Notes under the pieces: generated by a model
Seen by the model: only the letters and a program-made list of their open reading frames with translations
What the model was told of the DNA's origin: nothing
Databases searched by the model: none
Shown: positions 54,853 to 63,611 of the stretch, one piece after another
Layout: the number at the start of each line of letters is the position of its first letter
Position numbering within the stretch: the stretch's first letter is position 1
Source of the DNA: CAVSVP01 sp963731125
GTDB lineage: Bacteria; Pseudomonadota; Gammaproteobacteria; Competibacterales; Competibacteraceae
Direction of reading: 5' to 3'
Assembly: GCA_963731125.1 (NCBI GenBank)
Contig: CAVSVP010000016.1
Coordinates: forward strand, 147,322-211,321
DNA length: 64,000 bases
Made by a program: the position numbers and the translations under genes

Positions 54853-56499
54853 CAGCAATTCCCGCTCTCAAAAATAAATATTTAATTTCAATGCATTGGC
54901 CAATAAACCGACAAGAGCTTTTCGTAAGGGTTTGGTTACTAGGGAGTAGGCACGGTAAACTCACGTTCCTTGGCATCACCCCGGGAGGTCTTTACCGATG
55001 GCAGCACCCCGTCCGCGGTTACGCAAACAACTCTCAGCGCCGGGTTTATTGCAGACGATCCGCCAAACGTTTGAAGCGGTGCCTGAGCATCGCCATGACC
55101 GCAGCCAGATTCCCCTGACCGATGCGCTGATGTCGGGGTTGGCGGTGTTTGGGTTGAAATATCCGTCGTTACTGAAGTTTGACGAAGCCTATCACGAAGG
55201 GGTGATCCGGCACAATCTGAAGACCCTTTATGGGGTAGAGCGAGCGCCGTGCGATACGCAACTGCGCACGATTCTTGACCCGGTGGATCCGGCTCATCTA
55301 CGCCCGGCCTTTCGGGCGGGCCATCGGCAGGTGCAGCGACACAAAGGACTGGAACCCTATCAATACTGGGACGGGCACTACCTGGTGTCCATTGACGGCA
55401 CTGGGCAGTTTGCCTCCAGTGAGATCAGCTGTCCGGAGTGCTGCCGCAAGACCACGAAGGGACAGACCCACTACTATCATCAACTGCTTGGGGCGGTGAT
55501 CGTGCATCCGGAGCGCAAGACGGTGTTACCGCTCGCCCCGGAAGCCATCACCCGTCAGGACGGGGCGAAGAAAAACGATTGCGAACGCAACGCTGCCAAG
55601 CGGCTGCTGACGCAGCTACGTCAGGATTATCCCCAGCAAAAGTGGCTGGTGGTGGAAGACAGTCTCGCCGCCAACGGCCCGCATCTGGAGTTACTGCAAA
55701 CTCTCAACCTGCGCTACTTGATCCAGGTCAAGCCCGGCGACCACGAGGCGCTGTTTGCTGCCGTACAAGCGAAGCGGGACGCGGGCGAGGTTGAGGAATG
55801 GGTGTATCGCGATGCGCATGGGGTCGAACACGGCTATCGCTGGGTGAACGATCTACCCTTAAACAAGACCCATCCGCAGCTACGAGTCAATTTTCTGGAA
55901 TACTGGGAAACAGACGCGGATCGGCAACGCCGCTTCAGCTGGATCACCGATATCGAACTGACGCAAGCTAATGTTGAACCGTTGATGCGAGGAGGACGCG
56001 CCCGCTGGAAAGTTGAAAACGAAACCTTTAATACGCTCAAGAACCAAGGCTATGAACTCGAACATAACTACGGTCATGGTCAACAGCACTTGGCCACCCA
56101 CTTTGCTTATCTGATGATGCTCGCTTTCCTGGTTGATCAAGTCCAGGAACTCGGGTGTCGGCTCTTTCAAGCGGCCCGCGCGCACTTCCACTCACGCACC
56201 TCGCTCTGGGAGCGGCTCCGGTCACTCTTTACCGACTACTTCATTCCCGATTGGCAAACCCTGTGGGAGGCGATCGCCTCCGGTCATGTGCCTACCGTGC
56301 TGGCACCCGATACCTCGTAGATAACCGCGGTGTTGTGTTCGTGCCATGGTTTGTGTTCTTGAGCGATCGTCTATCCATATCCATTACCTCTTCCTGCAGC
56401 CCTTTTACCAAGGCTGACGGGTAGTCTTGTGCGGTCTCATCAGGAGCTGATGGTTTAGTCTCAGGAACGCCGGGAAATCCCTTAGAGCGGGAGCTGCTG
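54853..56499 (+). mobile_element. DDE insertion sequence, 1.65 kb, copy 1
   Basis: Ends CAGCAATTCCCGCTCT and, inverted, CAGCAGCTCCCGCTCT, flanked by the 9-bp direct repeat GGGTTTATC (54844-54852 and 56500-56508). The DUF4338 frame is restored exactly on its removal. A second copy is at 57036-58681. Confidence 0.93.
54998..56320 (+). CDS. DDE transposase, copy 1
   Basis: A 440-residue transposase of a family I cannot name with certainty. Blocks: ALMSGLAVFGLKYPSLLKFD near 43-62, LVSIDGTGQFASSEI near 130 with the likely first Asp, WLVVEDSLAANGPHLELL near 217 with the second, LIQVKPGDHEALF near 240 and RARWKVENETFNTLKNQGYE near 334 with the Glu. SCPECCRKT looks like a metal-binding insert. GGGAGGT precedes the ATG. 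It differs from copy 2 at a modest number of residues. Confidence 0.87.
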   Translation: MAAPRPRLRKQLSAPGLLQTIRQTFEAVPEHRHDRSQIPLTDALMSGLAVFGLKYPSLLKFDEAYHEGVIRHNLKTLYGVERAPCDTQLRTILDPVDPAHLRPAFRAGHRQVQRHKGLEPYQYWDGHYLVSIDGTGQFASSEISCPECCRKTTKGQTHYYHQLLGAVIVHPERKTVLPLAPEAITRQDGAKKNDCERNAAKRLLTQLRQDYPQQKWLVVEDSLAANGPHLELLQTLNLRYLIQVKPGDHEALFAAVQAKRDAGEVEEWVYRDAHGVEHGYRWVNDLPLNKTHPQLRVNFLEYWETDADRQRRFSWITDIELTQANVEPLMRGGRARWKVENETFNTLKNQGYELEHNYGHGQQHLATHFAYLMMLAFLVDQVQELGCRLFQAARAHFHSRTSLWERLRSLFTDYFIPDWQTLWEAIASGHVPTVLAPDTS

Positions 56500-56646
56500 G
56501 GGTTTATCCTTTGGATCAACACTTCAGGAAAATGTTAACCCGCTGATATTTATCAGGATGGGTTGACCGAATATTCACTTTTTTTCAATACAAGTTATTG
56601 AATTTTAAAATCTTTCAAAATAATAAACGAACCGACGGTGTGAATC

Positions 56647-56688
56647 TTGACTTTTTGTTTTTTTGATCATATTCTCATGATATGATCA
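56647..56688 (+). promoter_or_regulatory. Promoter with overlapping palindromic operator
   Basis: TTGACT (56647-56652), a 17-base spacer and TATTCT (56670-56675) form a sigma70-type promoter. A perfect palindrome, TGATCATAT-N7-ATATGATCA (56664-56688), covers the -10 box, and a further TGATCA follows at 56691. This is where a repressor such as the SorC-family protein at 47000-47950 would act. An AAAGGAGG ribosome site and GTG start lie about 60 bases downstream. Confidence 0.65.
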
Positions 56689-57035
56689 AATGATCAAATG
56701 AATTAAAAATAAAGGCCAACGAAGAACCGACCAAAGGAGGAGACATCCGTGAAGCCGCTTCGCTTTGCCGCGTCCGTTTCCGCCATACTCATTCGCTCAC
56801 TGTCACAGTGCAGGCAGAAACCACATTGAACATCGACACCGTGAACAACGCCGCCGTTTTTGATATGTACCCTTGCTGGAGATCACCCCGCAGAGTTACG
56901 ACAAGATCTTTGCCGTCAACGTCAAGGGGCTGCTGTTCACTCTGCAGGCGGTGGCTCGCCAGATGGGCAAGCAGGGCCGCAGCGGCAAGATCATCAACTT
57001 TACATCTCAGGGGGGGCGACGGGGCGAACCGCTAG

Positions 57036-58681
57036 CAGCAGCTCCCGCTCTGAGGGATTTTCCGGCGTTCCTGAGGCTACACTATCGGCTCCTTAGGGGA
57101 CGCACAAGGCTACCCGCCAGCCCTGGTAACAGGGCTGCTGGAAGAGGCAATGAGGATGGATCGACGACTGCTCAAGAACATAAACCATGGCACGAACACG
57201 ACACCGCGGTTAGCTACGAGGTATCGGGTGCCAGCACGGTAGGCACATGACCGGAGGCGATCGCCTCCCACAGGGTTTTCCAATCGGGAATGAAGTAGTC
57301 GGTAAATAGCGCCCGGAGCCGCTCCCACAGCGAGGTTCGCGAGTGAAAGTGCGCGCGGGCGGCTTGAAAGAGCCGACACCCGAGTTCCTGGACTTGATCG
57401 ACCAGGAAGGCGAGCATCGTCAAGCAAGCAAAGACGGTGGCCAAATGCTGTTGCCCGTGACCGTAGTTGTGTTCGAGTTCATAGCCTTGGTTCTTGAGCG
57501 TATTGAAGGTTTCGTTTTCGACTTTCCAGCGGGCGCGTCCTCCTCGCATCAACGGTTCAACATTCTCTGGCGTCAGTTCGATATCGGTGATCCAGCTGAA
57601 CCGCCGTTGGCGATCACCATCCTTTTCCCAGTATTCCAGAAAATTGACCCGCCGCTGCGGATGGGTTTTGTTCAAGGGCAGATCGTTCACCCAGCGATAG
57701 CCGTGCTCGACCCCGTGCGCATCGGTGTACGTCCATTCCTGCGCGTCGCCCGCGTCCCGCTTCGCCTGCACGGCGGCAAACAGGGCCTCATGGTCGCCGG
57801 GCTTGACGTGGATGAGGTAGCGCAGGTTGAGGGTTTGCAGTAACTCCAAATGCGGGCCGTTAGCGGCAAGACTGTCTTCGACTACCAGCCATTTCAACTG
57901 GGGATAATCCTGGCGTAGCTGCGCCAGCAGCCGCTTAGCGGCGTTGCGCTCGCAGTCGTTTTTCTTCGCCCCATCCTGACGGGTGATCGCTTCCGGGGCC
58001 AGCGGTAAGACGGTCTTAAGATCTGGATGCACGATGACCGCCCCGAGTAATTGATGGTAGTAGTGGGTCTGTCCCTTCGTGGTCTTGCGGCAGCACTCCG
58101 GGCAGCTGATCTCGCTGGACGCAAATTGCCCGGTACCGTCGATGGACACCAGATAGTGCCCGTCCAGGTATTGATAGGGTTCCAGGCCCTTGTGCCGCTG
58201 CACCTGCCGATGGACCGCCCGAAAGGCCGGGCGTAAATGCGCCGGATCCACCGGGTCAAGAATCGTGCGCAGTTGCGTATCACACGGCGCCCGCTCTACC
58301 CCATAAAGGCTCTTCAGATTGTGCCGGATTACCCCCTCGTGATAGGCTTCGTCAAACTTCAATAACGAGGGATATTTTAAGCCAAACACCGCCAGCCCCG
58401 ACATCAGCACATCGGCTAAAGGAATCTCATTACGGGCGTGGCGATGTTCGGGGACGGCTTCCAACGTCTGGCGGATCGTCTGTAGTAAACCCGGCGCAGA
58501 GAGTTGTTTGCGTAACCGCGGACGGGGCGCTGCCATCGGTAAAGACCTCCCGGGGTGATGCCAAGGAACGGTAGTGTACCGTGCCTACCCCTTAGTAGCC
58601 AACTGCTTACGAAAAGCTCTCGTCGGTTTATTGGCTAATGCATTGAAATTAAATATTTATTTTTGAGAGCGGGAATTGCTG
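57036..58681 (-). mobile_element. DDE insertion sequence, 1.65 kb, copy 2
   Basis: The reverse-orientation copy of the element at 54853-56499, with CAGCAGCTCCCGCTCT at 57036 and the inverted CAGCAATTCCCGCTCT end at 58681. The 9-bp duplication AACCGCTAG lies at 57027-57035 and 58682-58690. Confidence 0.93.
57214..58536 (-). CDS. DDE transposase, copy 2
   Basis: A 440-residue transposase, nearly the same as copy 1 (54998-56320), with scattered differences such as LDGHYLVS for WDGHYLVS, IHVKPGD for IQVKPGD and QEWTYTDAHG for EEWVYRDAHG. All catalytic blocks are kept. The two copies in opposite orientation frame the promoter and chimeric start at 56500-57035. Confidence 0.87.
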   Translation of the reverse strand: MAAPRPRLRKQLSAPGLLQTIRQTLEAVPEHRHARNEIPLADVLMSGLAVFGLKYPSLLKFDEAYHEGVIRHNLKSLYGVERAPCDTQLRTILDPVDPAHLRPAFRAVHRQVQRHKGLEPYQYLDGHYLVSIDGTGQFASSEISCPECCRKTTKGQTHYYHQLLGAVIVHPDLKTVLPLAPEAITRQDGAKKNDCERNAAKRLLAQLRQDYPQLKWLVVEDSLAANGPHLELLQTLNLRYLIHVKPGDHEALFAAVQAKRDAGDAQEWTYTDAHGVEHGYRWVNDLPLNKTHPQRRVNFLEYWEKDGDRQRRFSWITDIELTPENVEPLMRGGRARWKVENETFNTLKNQGYELEHNYGHGQQHLATVFACLTMLAFLVDQVQELGCRLFQAARAHFHSRTSLWERLRALFTDYFIPDWKTLWEAIASGHVPTVLAPDTS

Positions 58682-59085
58682 AACCGCTAGTGACCGTCTA
58701 TTGCGCCAGCAAGGCAGCGGTGATCAACATCACTCAATCGGCGGAACTGGCCCTGATCAAGGACAAGATCAACGTGAACGGCATCTCCCCTGGCGTGGTG
58801 GATACGCCCATGTGGGACGAGGTGGACGCACTGTTCGCCAAGTATGAAAACCGCCCCCTGGACGAGAAGAAGGGCTTGGTCGGCGAGGGTGTGCCCTATG
58901 GGCGCATGGGGTTGCCCGAGGACCACGCCGGTGCAGCGGTTTTCCTAGCCTCCGACGACAGCGACTATGTCGTCGCCCAGACCCTTAACATCGACGGCGA
59001 CCAGTGGATGAGCTGAGCCACGATCAGAAGTAAAGAGGCATCTGAAGGTGCGCCGTTACCCCTGTCAACCGGAGAGATCGAAGCC

Positions 59086-60570
59086 ATGACAAACAACAGT
59101 CCGATTCAGTTGAATCAAGGCAACTTGAGCCGTATTTCACCCGAAGTGCAGGTACCAGCCTACGAGCGTCGAAGCGTCGCCCAGAGCATCGTCCACGTCG
59201 GCGTCGGCGGCTTTCACCGCTCCCATCAGGCCGTCTACATCGACGATTTCTGCCAGCATCATGGCGAAACCGAGTGGGGGTTCTGCGGTGTCGGCCTGCT
59301 CGCGCACGACACCGGCATCCGGGACGCCCTGCGTTCCCAGGACTGTCTTTATACGGTGGTCGAGCGCAGTGCTGTCGGTGATCAAGCACGAGTCATCGGC
59401 TCCATCGTCCAGTTTTTATTCGCGCCCGACAATCCCGAGGCGGTGATCGAGAAGATGGCTTCCGACGACACCCGTATCGTCTCGCTCACCATCACCGAGG
59501 GCGGTTATTTCATCGACCAGGGAACGGGAGAGTTTCAGGAAAATCATCCCACGATCGTCCATGACCTGGCGCATCCCGATCGGCCGGCCTGCACTTTCGG
59601 TTATCTGCTAGAAGCCCTGGAACGCCGCCGGCGACGGAATATGAAACCCTTCACCGTCCTGTCATGTGACAATGTGCAGGGCAATGGCGACGTGACCCGC
59701 AAAGTGATGCTGAGATTCGCCGAGCTGCGTGATCCGTCTCTCAAAGACTGGCTTTCTGAACACGGGGCTTTTCCCAACTGCATGGTCGATCGGATTACAC
59801 CGGCGACAACCGACGCCGATCGCGCACTGGTTAGGAGTACCTTCGGCATCGAGGACGCCTGGCCGGTGGTCACCGAGCCATTCCGGCAGTGGGTCATCGA
59901 AGACCATTTTTGCAACGGCCGTCCGGCATTCGAAAAAGTCGGGGTACAGATGACTCCGGACGTGCATCCCTATGAGACGATGAAGCTCCGTCTGCTCAAC
60001 GCCGGCCATTCGGCAATGGGCTATCTTGGCTACCTGGCCGGTTATACTTACGTTTACGAGATTATGGCCGACCTCCAGTTCGAAAAATATATCCTGGATC
60101 TTATGAACGAGGAGGTAACGCCGATTCTCAAGCCTGTGCCCGGCGTCGATCTCGACGAGTACAAAAAAACCCTGATCGAGCGCTTCGCGAACCCGACGGT
60201 CAAGGATCAAGCGTCCCGGATTTGTCTGGACGGCTCGGCGAAGGTGCCTAAGTTCATTTTGCCCTCAATCCGCGAACAGCTTGCGCACGGCGGATCGGTG
60301 AGAAGGCTCAGCCTGGCGGTGGCGAGTTGGTGTCGGTTCCTGGCGGGTACCGACGAGCAGGGCAGACCCATCGAGATCAGGGACCCCATGGCCGACGAAC
60401 TGCACCGTCATGCCAAGGCGGCTGGCAAGGATCCGCGGCCGTTCCTGAGCATGCGCGAGGTCTTCGGCGACGACCTGCCACAATCGCAGGTTTTCGTCGA
60501 GCAGGTCGGCGATGCCCTGCAGAGTCTCTATGACTTAGGTGCCAAGGCGACTCTGGCCAAATACATCTGA
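59086..60570 (+). CDS. mtlK: Mannitol 2-dehydrogenase
   Basis: A 494-residue long-chain polyol dehydrogenase that oxidises D-mannitol (or D-arabinitol, D-sorbitol) to the ketose with NAD+. IVHVGVGGFHRSHQAVYIDD near 35-54 is the NAD-binding start; ITEGGYFID near 140; ENLKxxxLN-type KLRLLNAGHSAMGYLGYLAG near 298-317 holds the catalytic Lys, Asn and His. Length matches the family. GGAGAG precedes the ATG, 69 bases after the SDR remnant. It appears intact and is the only undamaged enzyme of the polyol locus. Fructose produced could be used by the fructokinase at 5645-6628. Confidence 0.93.
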   Translation: MTNNSPIQLNQGNLSRISPEVQVPAYERRSVAQSIVHVGVGGFHRSHQAVYIDDFCQHHGETEWGFCGVGLLAHDTGIRDALRSQDCLYTVVERSAVGDQARVIGSIVQFLFAPDNPEAVIEKMASDDTRIVSLTITEGGYFIDQGTGEFQENHPTIVHDLAHPDRPACTFGYLLEALERRRRRNMKPFTVLSCDNVQGNGDVTRKVMLRFAELRDPSLKDWLSEHGAFPNCMVDRITPATTDADRALVRSTFGIEDAWPVVTEPFRQWVIEDHFCNGRPAFEKVGVQMTPDVHPYETMKLRLLNAGHSAMGYLGYLAGYTYVYEIMADLQFEKYILDLMNEEVTPILKPVPGVDLDEYKKTLIERFANPTVKDQASRICLDGSAKVPKFILPSIREQLAHGGSVRRLSLAVASWCRFLAGTDEQGRPIEIRDPMADELHRHAKAAGKDPRPFLSMREVFGDDLPQSQVFVEQVGDALQSLYDLGAKATLAKYI

Positions 60571-60692
60571 GTGTTATGGTTTGTTTTAGATTAGTACTAG
60601 ATCGTTGTCTGTGGAAAACGTACACCTATGGTATTGCTCAAAAGACGGCAACCATACTGCGCAACCATACTTCGTTCATTTGAGGAAAGGTA

Positions 60693-62096
60693 ATGAAAAG
60701 ATTACAGAAAACCGCGTTGGCGACAGCGATCGTGACATCGAGCGTCTCGTTCGGTGCTGGTGCCGAAATGGTAACGATCGCCACAGTGAACAACGGCGAC
60801 ATGATCCGGATGCAGAAGCTCACGGACGACTTCAAGAAGGATAACCCGGGCATCGAGCTGAATTGGGTTACGCTGGAAGAGAACGTCTTAGAGGCTGTTG
60901 GAAAACCCCTGATCGAACGATTTCGGAGCATTTTAAATCAACGCATTAGCTTGCGCGCCAGGGTATTTTCCAACAGCCTCTTACGCCAGCGCGTCATCAC
61001 CGACATCGCGACCAAAGGCGGGCAGTTCGACGTAGTGACGATCGGTACCTACGAAGTACCCATCTGGGCCAAGCGAGGGTGGCTTGAGGCACTCGATAAT
61101 TTGCCGGAGGATTACGACGTCGACGATATCCTGCCGCCGATCCGCGAAGCCCTGTCGTTCAACGGCACGATGTACGGCGTACCGTTCTACGGCGAGTCTT
61201 CATTCACCATGTACCGCACCGATCTGTTTGAGAAAGCCGGGCTCGAAATGCCCGAAAAGCCTACCTGGGATTTCATCAAGGACGCTGCCCGCAAGCTGGC
61301 CGACAAGAGCAACGAGGTCTATGGCATTTGCCTGCGTGGCAAGCCGGGTTGGGGGGAGAACATGGCGTTCCTGACTGCCATGGCCAACTCCTACGGTGCC
61401 CGCTGGTTCGATATGGACTGGAAACCCCAGTTCGACAGCAATGCCTGGAAGGCGGCGATCACCGACTACGTCGAACTAATGCAGGAAGTCGGCCCGCCAG
61501 ACGCTTCGGCCAATGGCTTCAATGAAAACCTTGCTCTGTTCCAGTCCGGCAAGTGCGCGATATGGATCGACGCGACCGCGGCCGGCCAGTTCGTGATTAA
61601 CGCGGCCTCTGATGTGGCCGACAGTGTCGGCTTCGCGCTCGCGCCGGACAAGGGTCTGGGCAAGCGCGCGAACTGGCTCTGGGCCTGGGCGCTGGCCATC
61701 CCGACCGGTTCTGACAAAGAGGATGCGGCGAGGAAGTTCGTGGCCTGGGCCACCTCGAAGCACTACCTGGAGCTGGTCGCATCGCAGGAAGGCTGGTCCA
61801 ACGTACCGCCGGGCACCCGCACCTCGCTGTACGAGAATCCCGAGTACCAGGAAGCACCGTTTGCGAACATTACGCTCGAAAGCATAGACGCAGCCAATCC
61901 CGCCAAGCCGACCGTGGATGAAGTGCCCTATGTGGGCGTGCAGTTCGTCGCGATCCCGGAGTTCCAGAGCATCGGCACTGCGGTCGGTCAGCAGTTCGCG
62001 GAGGCGCTGGAGGGAACGATCCCGATCGATGAGGCGCTTGGCAACGCCCAGTGGGTGACTGGAAAGGTCATAGAGCGCGCCCGCTTCCTCGAATAG
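60693..62096 (+). CDS. Polyol ABC-transporter substrate-binding protein with a 31-residue inserted segment
   Basis: A 467-residue extracellular solute-binding protein (family 1) like SmoE/MtlE of sorbitol/mannitol importers. Residues 1-25 form a signal peptide; IATVNNGDMIRMQKLTDDFK, GGQFDVVTIGTYEVPIWAKR, GVPFYGESSFTMYRTDLFEK, GWGENMAFLTAMANSYGARW and KRANWLWAWALAIP are typical. Between LEENVL and RQRVITDI, residues 67-97 are encoded by a 90-bp palindromic element plus its 3-bp target copy, in frame. Relatives join these two segments directly. No ATPase or membrane components remain in the window. GAGGAAAGGT precedes the ATG. Confidence 0.88.
   Translation: MKRLQKTALATAIVTSSVSFGAGAEMVTIATVNNGDMIRMQKLTDDFKKDNPGIELNWVTLEENVLEAVGKPLIERFRSILNQRISLRARVFSNSLLRQRVITDIATKGGQFDVVTIGTYEVPIWAKRGWLEALDNLPEDYDVDDILPPIREALSFNGTMYGVPFYGESSFTMYRTDLFEKAGLEMPEKPTWDFIKDAARKLADKSNEVYGICLRGKPGWGENMAFLTAMANSYGARWFDMDWKPQFDSNAWKAAITDYVELMQEVGPPDASANGFNENLALFQSGKCAIWIDATAAGQFVINAASDVADSVGFALAPDKGLGKRANWLWAWALAIPTGSDKEDAARKFVAWATSKHYLELVASQEGWSNVPPGTRTSLYENPEYQEAPFANITLESIDAANPAKPTVDEVPYVGVQFVAIPEFQSIGTAVGQQFAEALEGTIPIDEALGNAQWVTGKVIERARFLE
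60891..60980 (+). repeat. 90-bp palindromic MITE, copy 1 (in-frame in a gene)
   Basis: Terminal inverted repeats GAGGCTGTTGGAAAA and TTTTCCAACAGCCTC, with TTA on both sides (60888-60890 and 60981-60983). It is 30 codons long and without stops in this frame. A base-for-base identical copy in reverse orientation is at 62494-62583. The end sequence and TNA target fit IS5-family (IS1031/IS427-like) derivatives. Confidence 0.92.
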
Positions 62097-62255
62097 AGGC
62101 GATTCCGCTCAATAGCGGCCCCGGGATCCGCAGCTAACCTCACTCGGCATGCCCGGATACGGACGGTGGGCGACAGCTTACCACCTATTTCTTCTGCAGA
62201 CAAATTGACTTGTGAATTGGAACAACGTAAAACAACAGTAGTACAGGAGAGAAAA

Positions 62256-63611
62256 ATGGCCAATACCACCATAGATCCAGGACATTCCATCGCTGACATG
62301 GATGACATGGATGACGAGCTGCTACCGGTCCCGCGTTACAAACTGCATGGGTGGCCGCACTTCGCCGGCCTCTACGCCGCCGAGCATGTTGCGGCGACGG
62401 AATTCGTGATCGGCGCGACTTTCGTGGCTCTCGGCGCGGGGATATGGGACATCCTCATAGGGCTGCTCATCGGCAACACGCTTGCCATCCTAAGAGGCTG
62501 TTGGAAAATACCCTGGCGCGCAAGCTAATGCGTTGATTTAAAATGCTCCGAAATCGTTCGATCAGGGGTTTTCCAACAGCCTCTAAGCTTCTGGCTGATC
62601 ACCACGCCGATCGCGGTCGAAACCCGGCTGAGCCTCTACACCTATCTCAACCACATTGCCGGCGACTCGATGTCGCGCCTCTACAATGGGGCCAACGTCG
62701 TCATTTTCGCCGCCATATCGGCTGCCATGATCACCGTGTCCGCAACGGCTGTCAGGGCATTGTTCAATATTCCCCCTCAGGTGTATCCGTATCCGACGAG
62801 TGTGTACTTCGTCCTGATAGCCTTCGCGGTCGGGGTCATCGTAGTGCTGGTTGCTGTCTACGGGTTCAATGCATTGGCTGAATTTGCCAGTATCTGCGCG
62901 CCATGGCTTATGGTGATGTTCACCGTCGGCGGCATGGTTCTGATTCCTGCGCTCTCTGAATCCATTACCGGTTACACCACCCTGGCCAGCTTCTCCGATT
63001 TCGTGCAGATAGCCGGGACAACCGTCTGGACGGGCCTGAACGCCGAGGGAGAGCCGGGCATAGGGCTTCTGGAGGTGGCCGGCTTCGCGTGGGCTGCAAA
63101 CACCTTCGCTCACTTCGGGCTGATCGACATGGCGATGCTGCGCTATGCCAAGAAGAAACGCTATGGTCTTGCAACCAGCACGGGGATGATGTTCGGTCAC
63201 TATGTGGCCTGGATTTCCGCCGGACTCATGGGTGCAGCGACCGCGGCGATTACGCAAACCAGCATTGTGCTGCTGGATCCGGGCGATGTGGCCTTCTATG
63301 CTCTGGGCGCATCCGGGTTTGTGATCGTGATCATTGCCGGGTGGACCACAGCCAATTCGAACCTCTACCGCGCCGGTCTGGCCGCGCAGGCCGTGTTTCC
63401 TGACATGTCTAGAACGAAGGTAACGTTGCTCGTTGGACTGTCTGTCGTGGGCGGAAGCATCTTTCCGTTCGTGTATCAAAGCATGCTTCCGCTTTTGACC
63501 TACGCCGGTCTCGTTCTCGTGCCGATTGGCGGCATCGTCTTCGCCGAACACCAAATCTTTCCGAGGATCGGCTTTACCCGCTACTGGGCCATATCGTTAC
63601 CCATAACTTGA
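62256..63611 (+). pseudogene. NCS1/purine-cytosine-permease-like transporter, broken by a MITE and an IS
   Basis: The gene starts at 62256 (AGGAGAG upstream), encodes HGWPHFAGLYAAEHVAATEF and GNTLAIL, and is then cut by a 90-bp palindromic element (62494-62583) that brings a TAA at 62526. Past it, SFWLITTPIAVETRLSLYTY onward continues with about ten membrane helices (GFAWAANTFAHFGLIDMAML, AGWTTANSNLYRAGLAAQAV), the Nucleobase:cation-symporter-1 pattern. The 3' end (RYWA, near 63588) runs into an IS4-type element, so the C-terminus is lost as well. Its place after the polyol-binding protein suggests polyol or nucleoside-derived substrate uptake, but the substrate is unknown. Confidence 0.8.
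62494..62583 (-). repeat. 90-bp palindromic MITE, copy 2
   Basis: Reverse-orientation copy, identical in all 90 positions to the one at 60891-60980, flanked by TAA (62491-62493 and 62584-62586). In this orientation it carries an in-frame stop and breaks the permease gene. Confidence 0.92.

Larger units (their letters stand above)
54033..56546 (+). pseudogene. DUF4338 (DruA-like) protein gene, split by an IS
   Basis: The gene runs 54033-54852 and, after removing a 1647-bp IS and one target copy, 56509-56546, giving 285 residues ending VYPLDQHFRKMLTR. DUF4338 hallmarks are present: HYLGYQPLPGAQLRYLIF near 128-145, FGAAAWQVAPRDHYIGW near 157, NNARFLILPWVHSRNLAS near 185 and ETFVEKPRFQGTCYQAANW near 229. 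DUF4338 is the domain of DruA in the Druantia anti-phage system and also occurs beside transposases. The interrupted frame reads on to 55118 but loses the last 12 residues. Start is GTG overlapping the IS66 stop. Confidence 0.83.
56749..59016 (+). pseudogene. Chimeric remnant: binding-protein start fused to a sorbitol-dehydrogenase-like SDR, split by an IS
   Basis: From the GTG at 56749 (AAAGGAGG upstream) the sequence encodes a signal-peptide-like start (MKPLRFAASVSAILI) and, after a frameshift, AETTLNIDTVNN, matching the polyol-binding protein at 60693 (AEMVTIATVNN). It then continues directly as an SDR (NNAAVFDM, frameshift near 56871, LLEITPQSYDKIFAVNVKG, GKIINFTSQGGRRGEPL). An IS (57036-58681, 9-bp duplication AACCGCTAG) interrupts it; past the IS come VTVYCASKAAVINITQSAEL with the catalytic Tyr/Lys and a normal end (GDQWMS). 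The SDR resembles sorbitol dehydrogenases of polyol operons. Its Rossmann loop is missing, so it is dead. Confidence 0.8.

Noticed and set aside
54033..56546. Complete Druantia defence system
   Set aside because: Only a DruA-like gene is present; the neighbours are transposases and polyol genes, with no large helicase or other Druantia components.
62583..63554. 323-codon antisense frame under the permease
   Set aside because: The plus strand encodes a convincing multi-helix transporter; the antisense product is low in hydrophobic residues, His/Arg-rich and typical of a GC-driven shadow.
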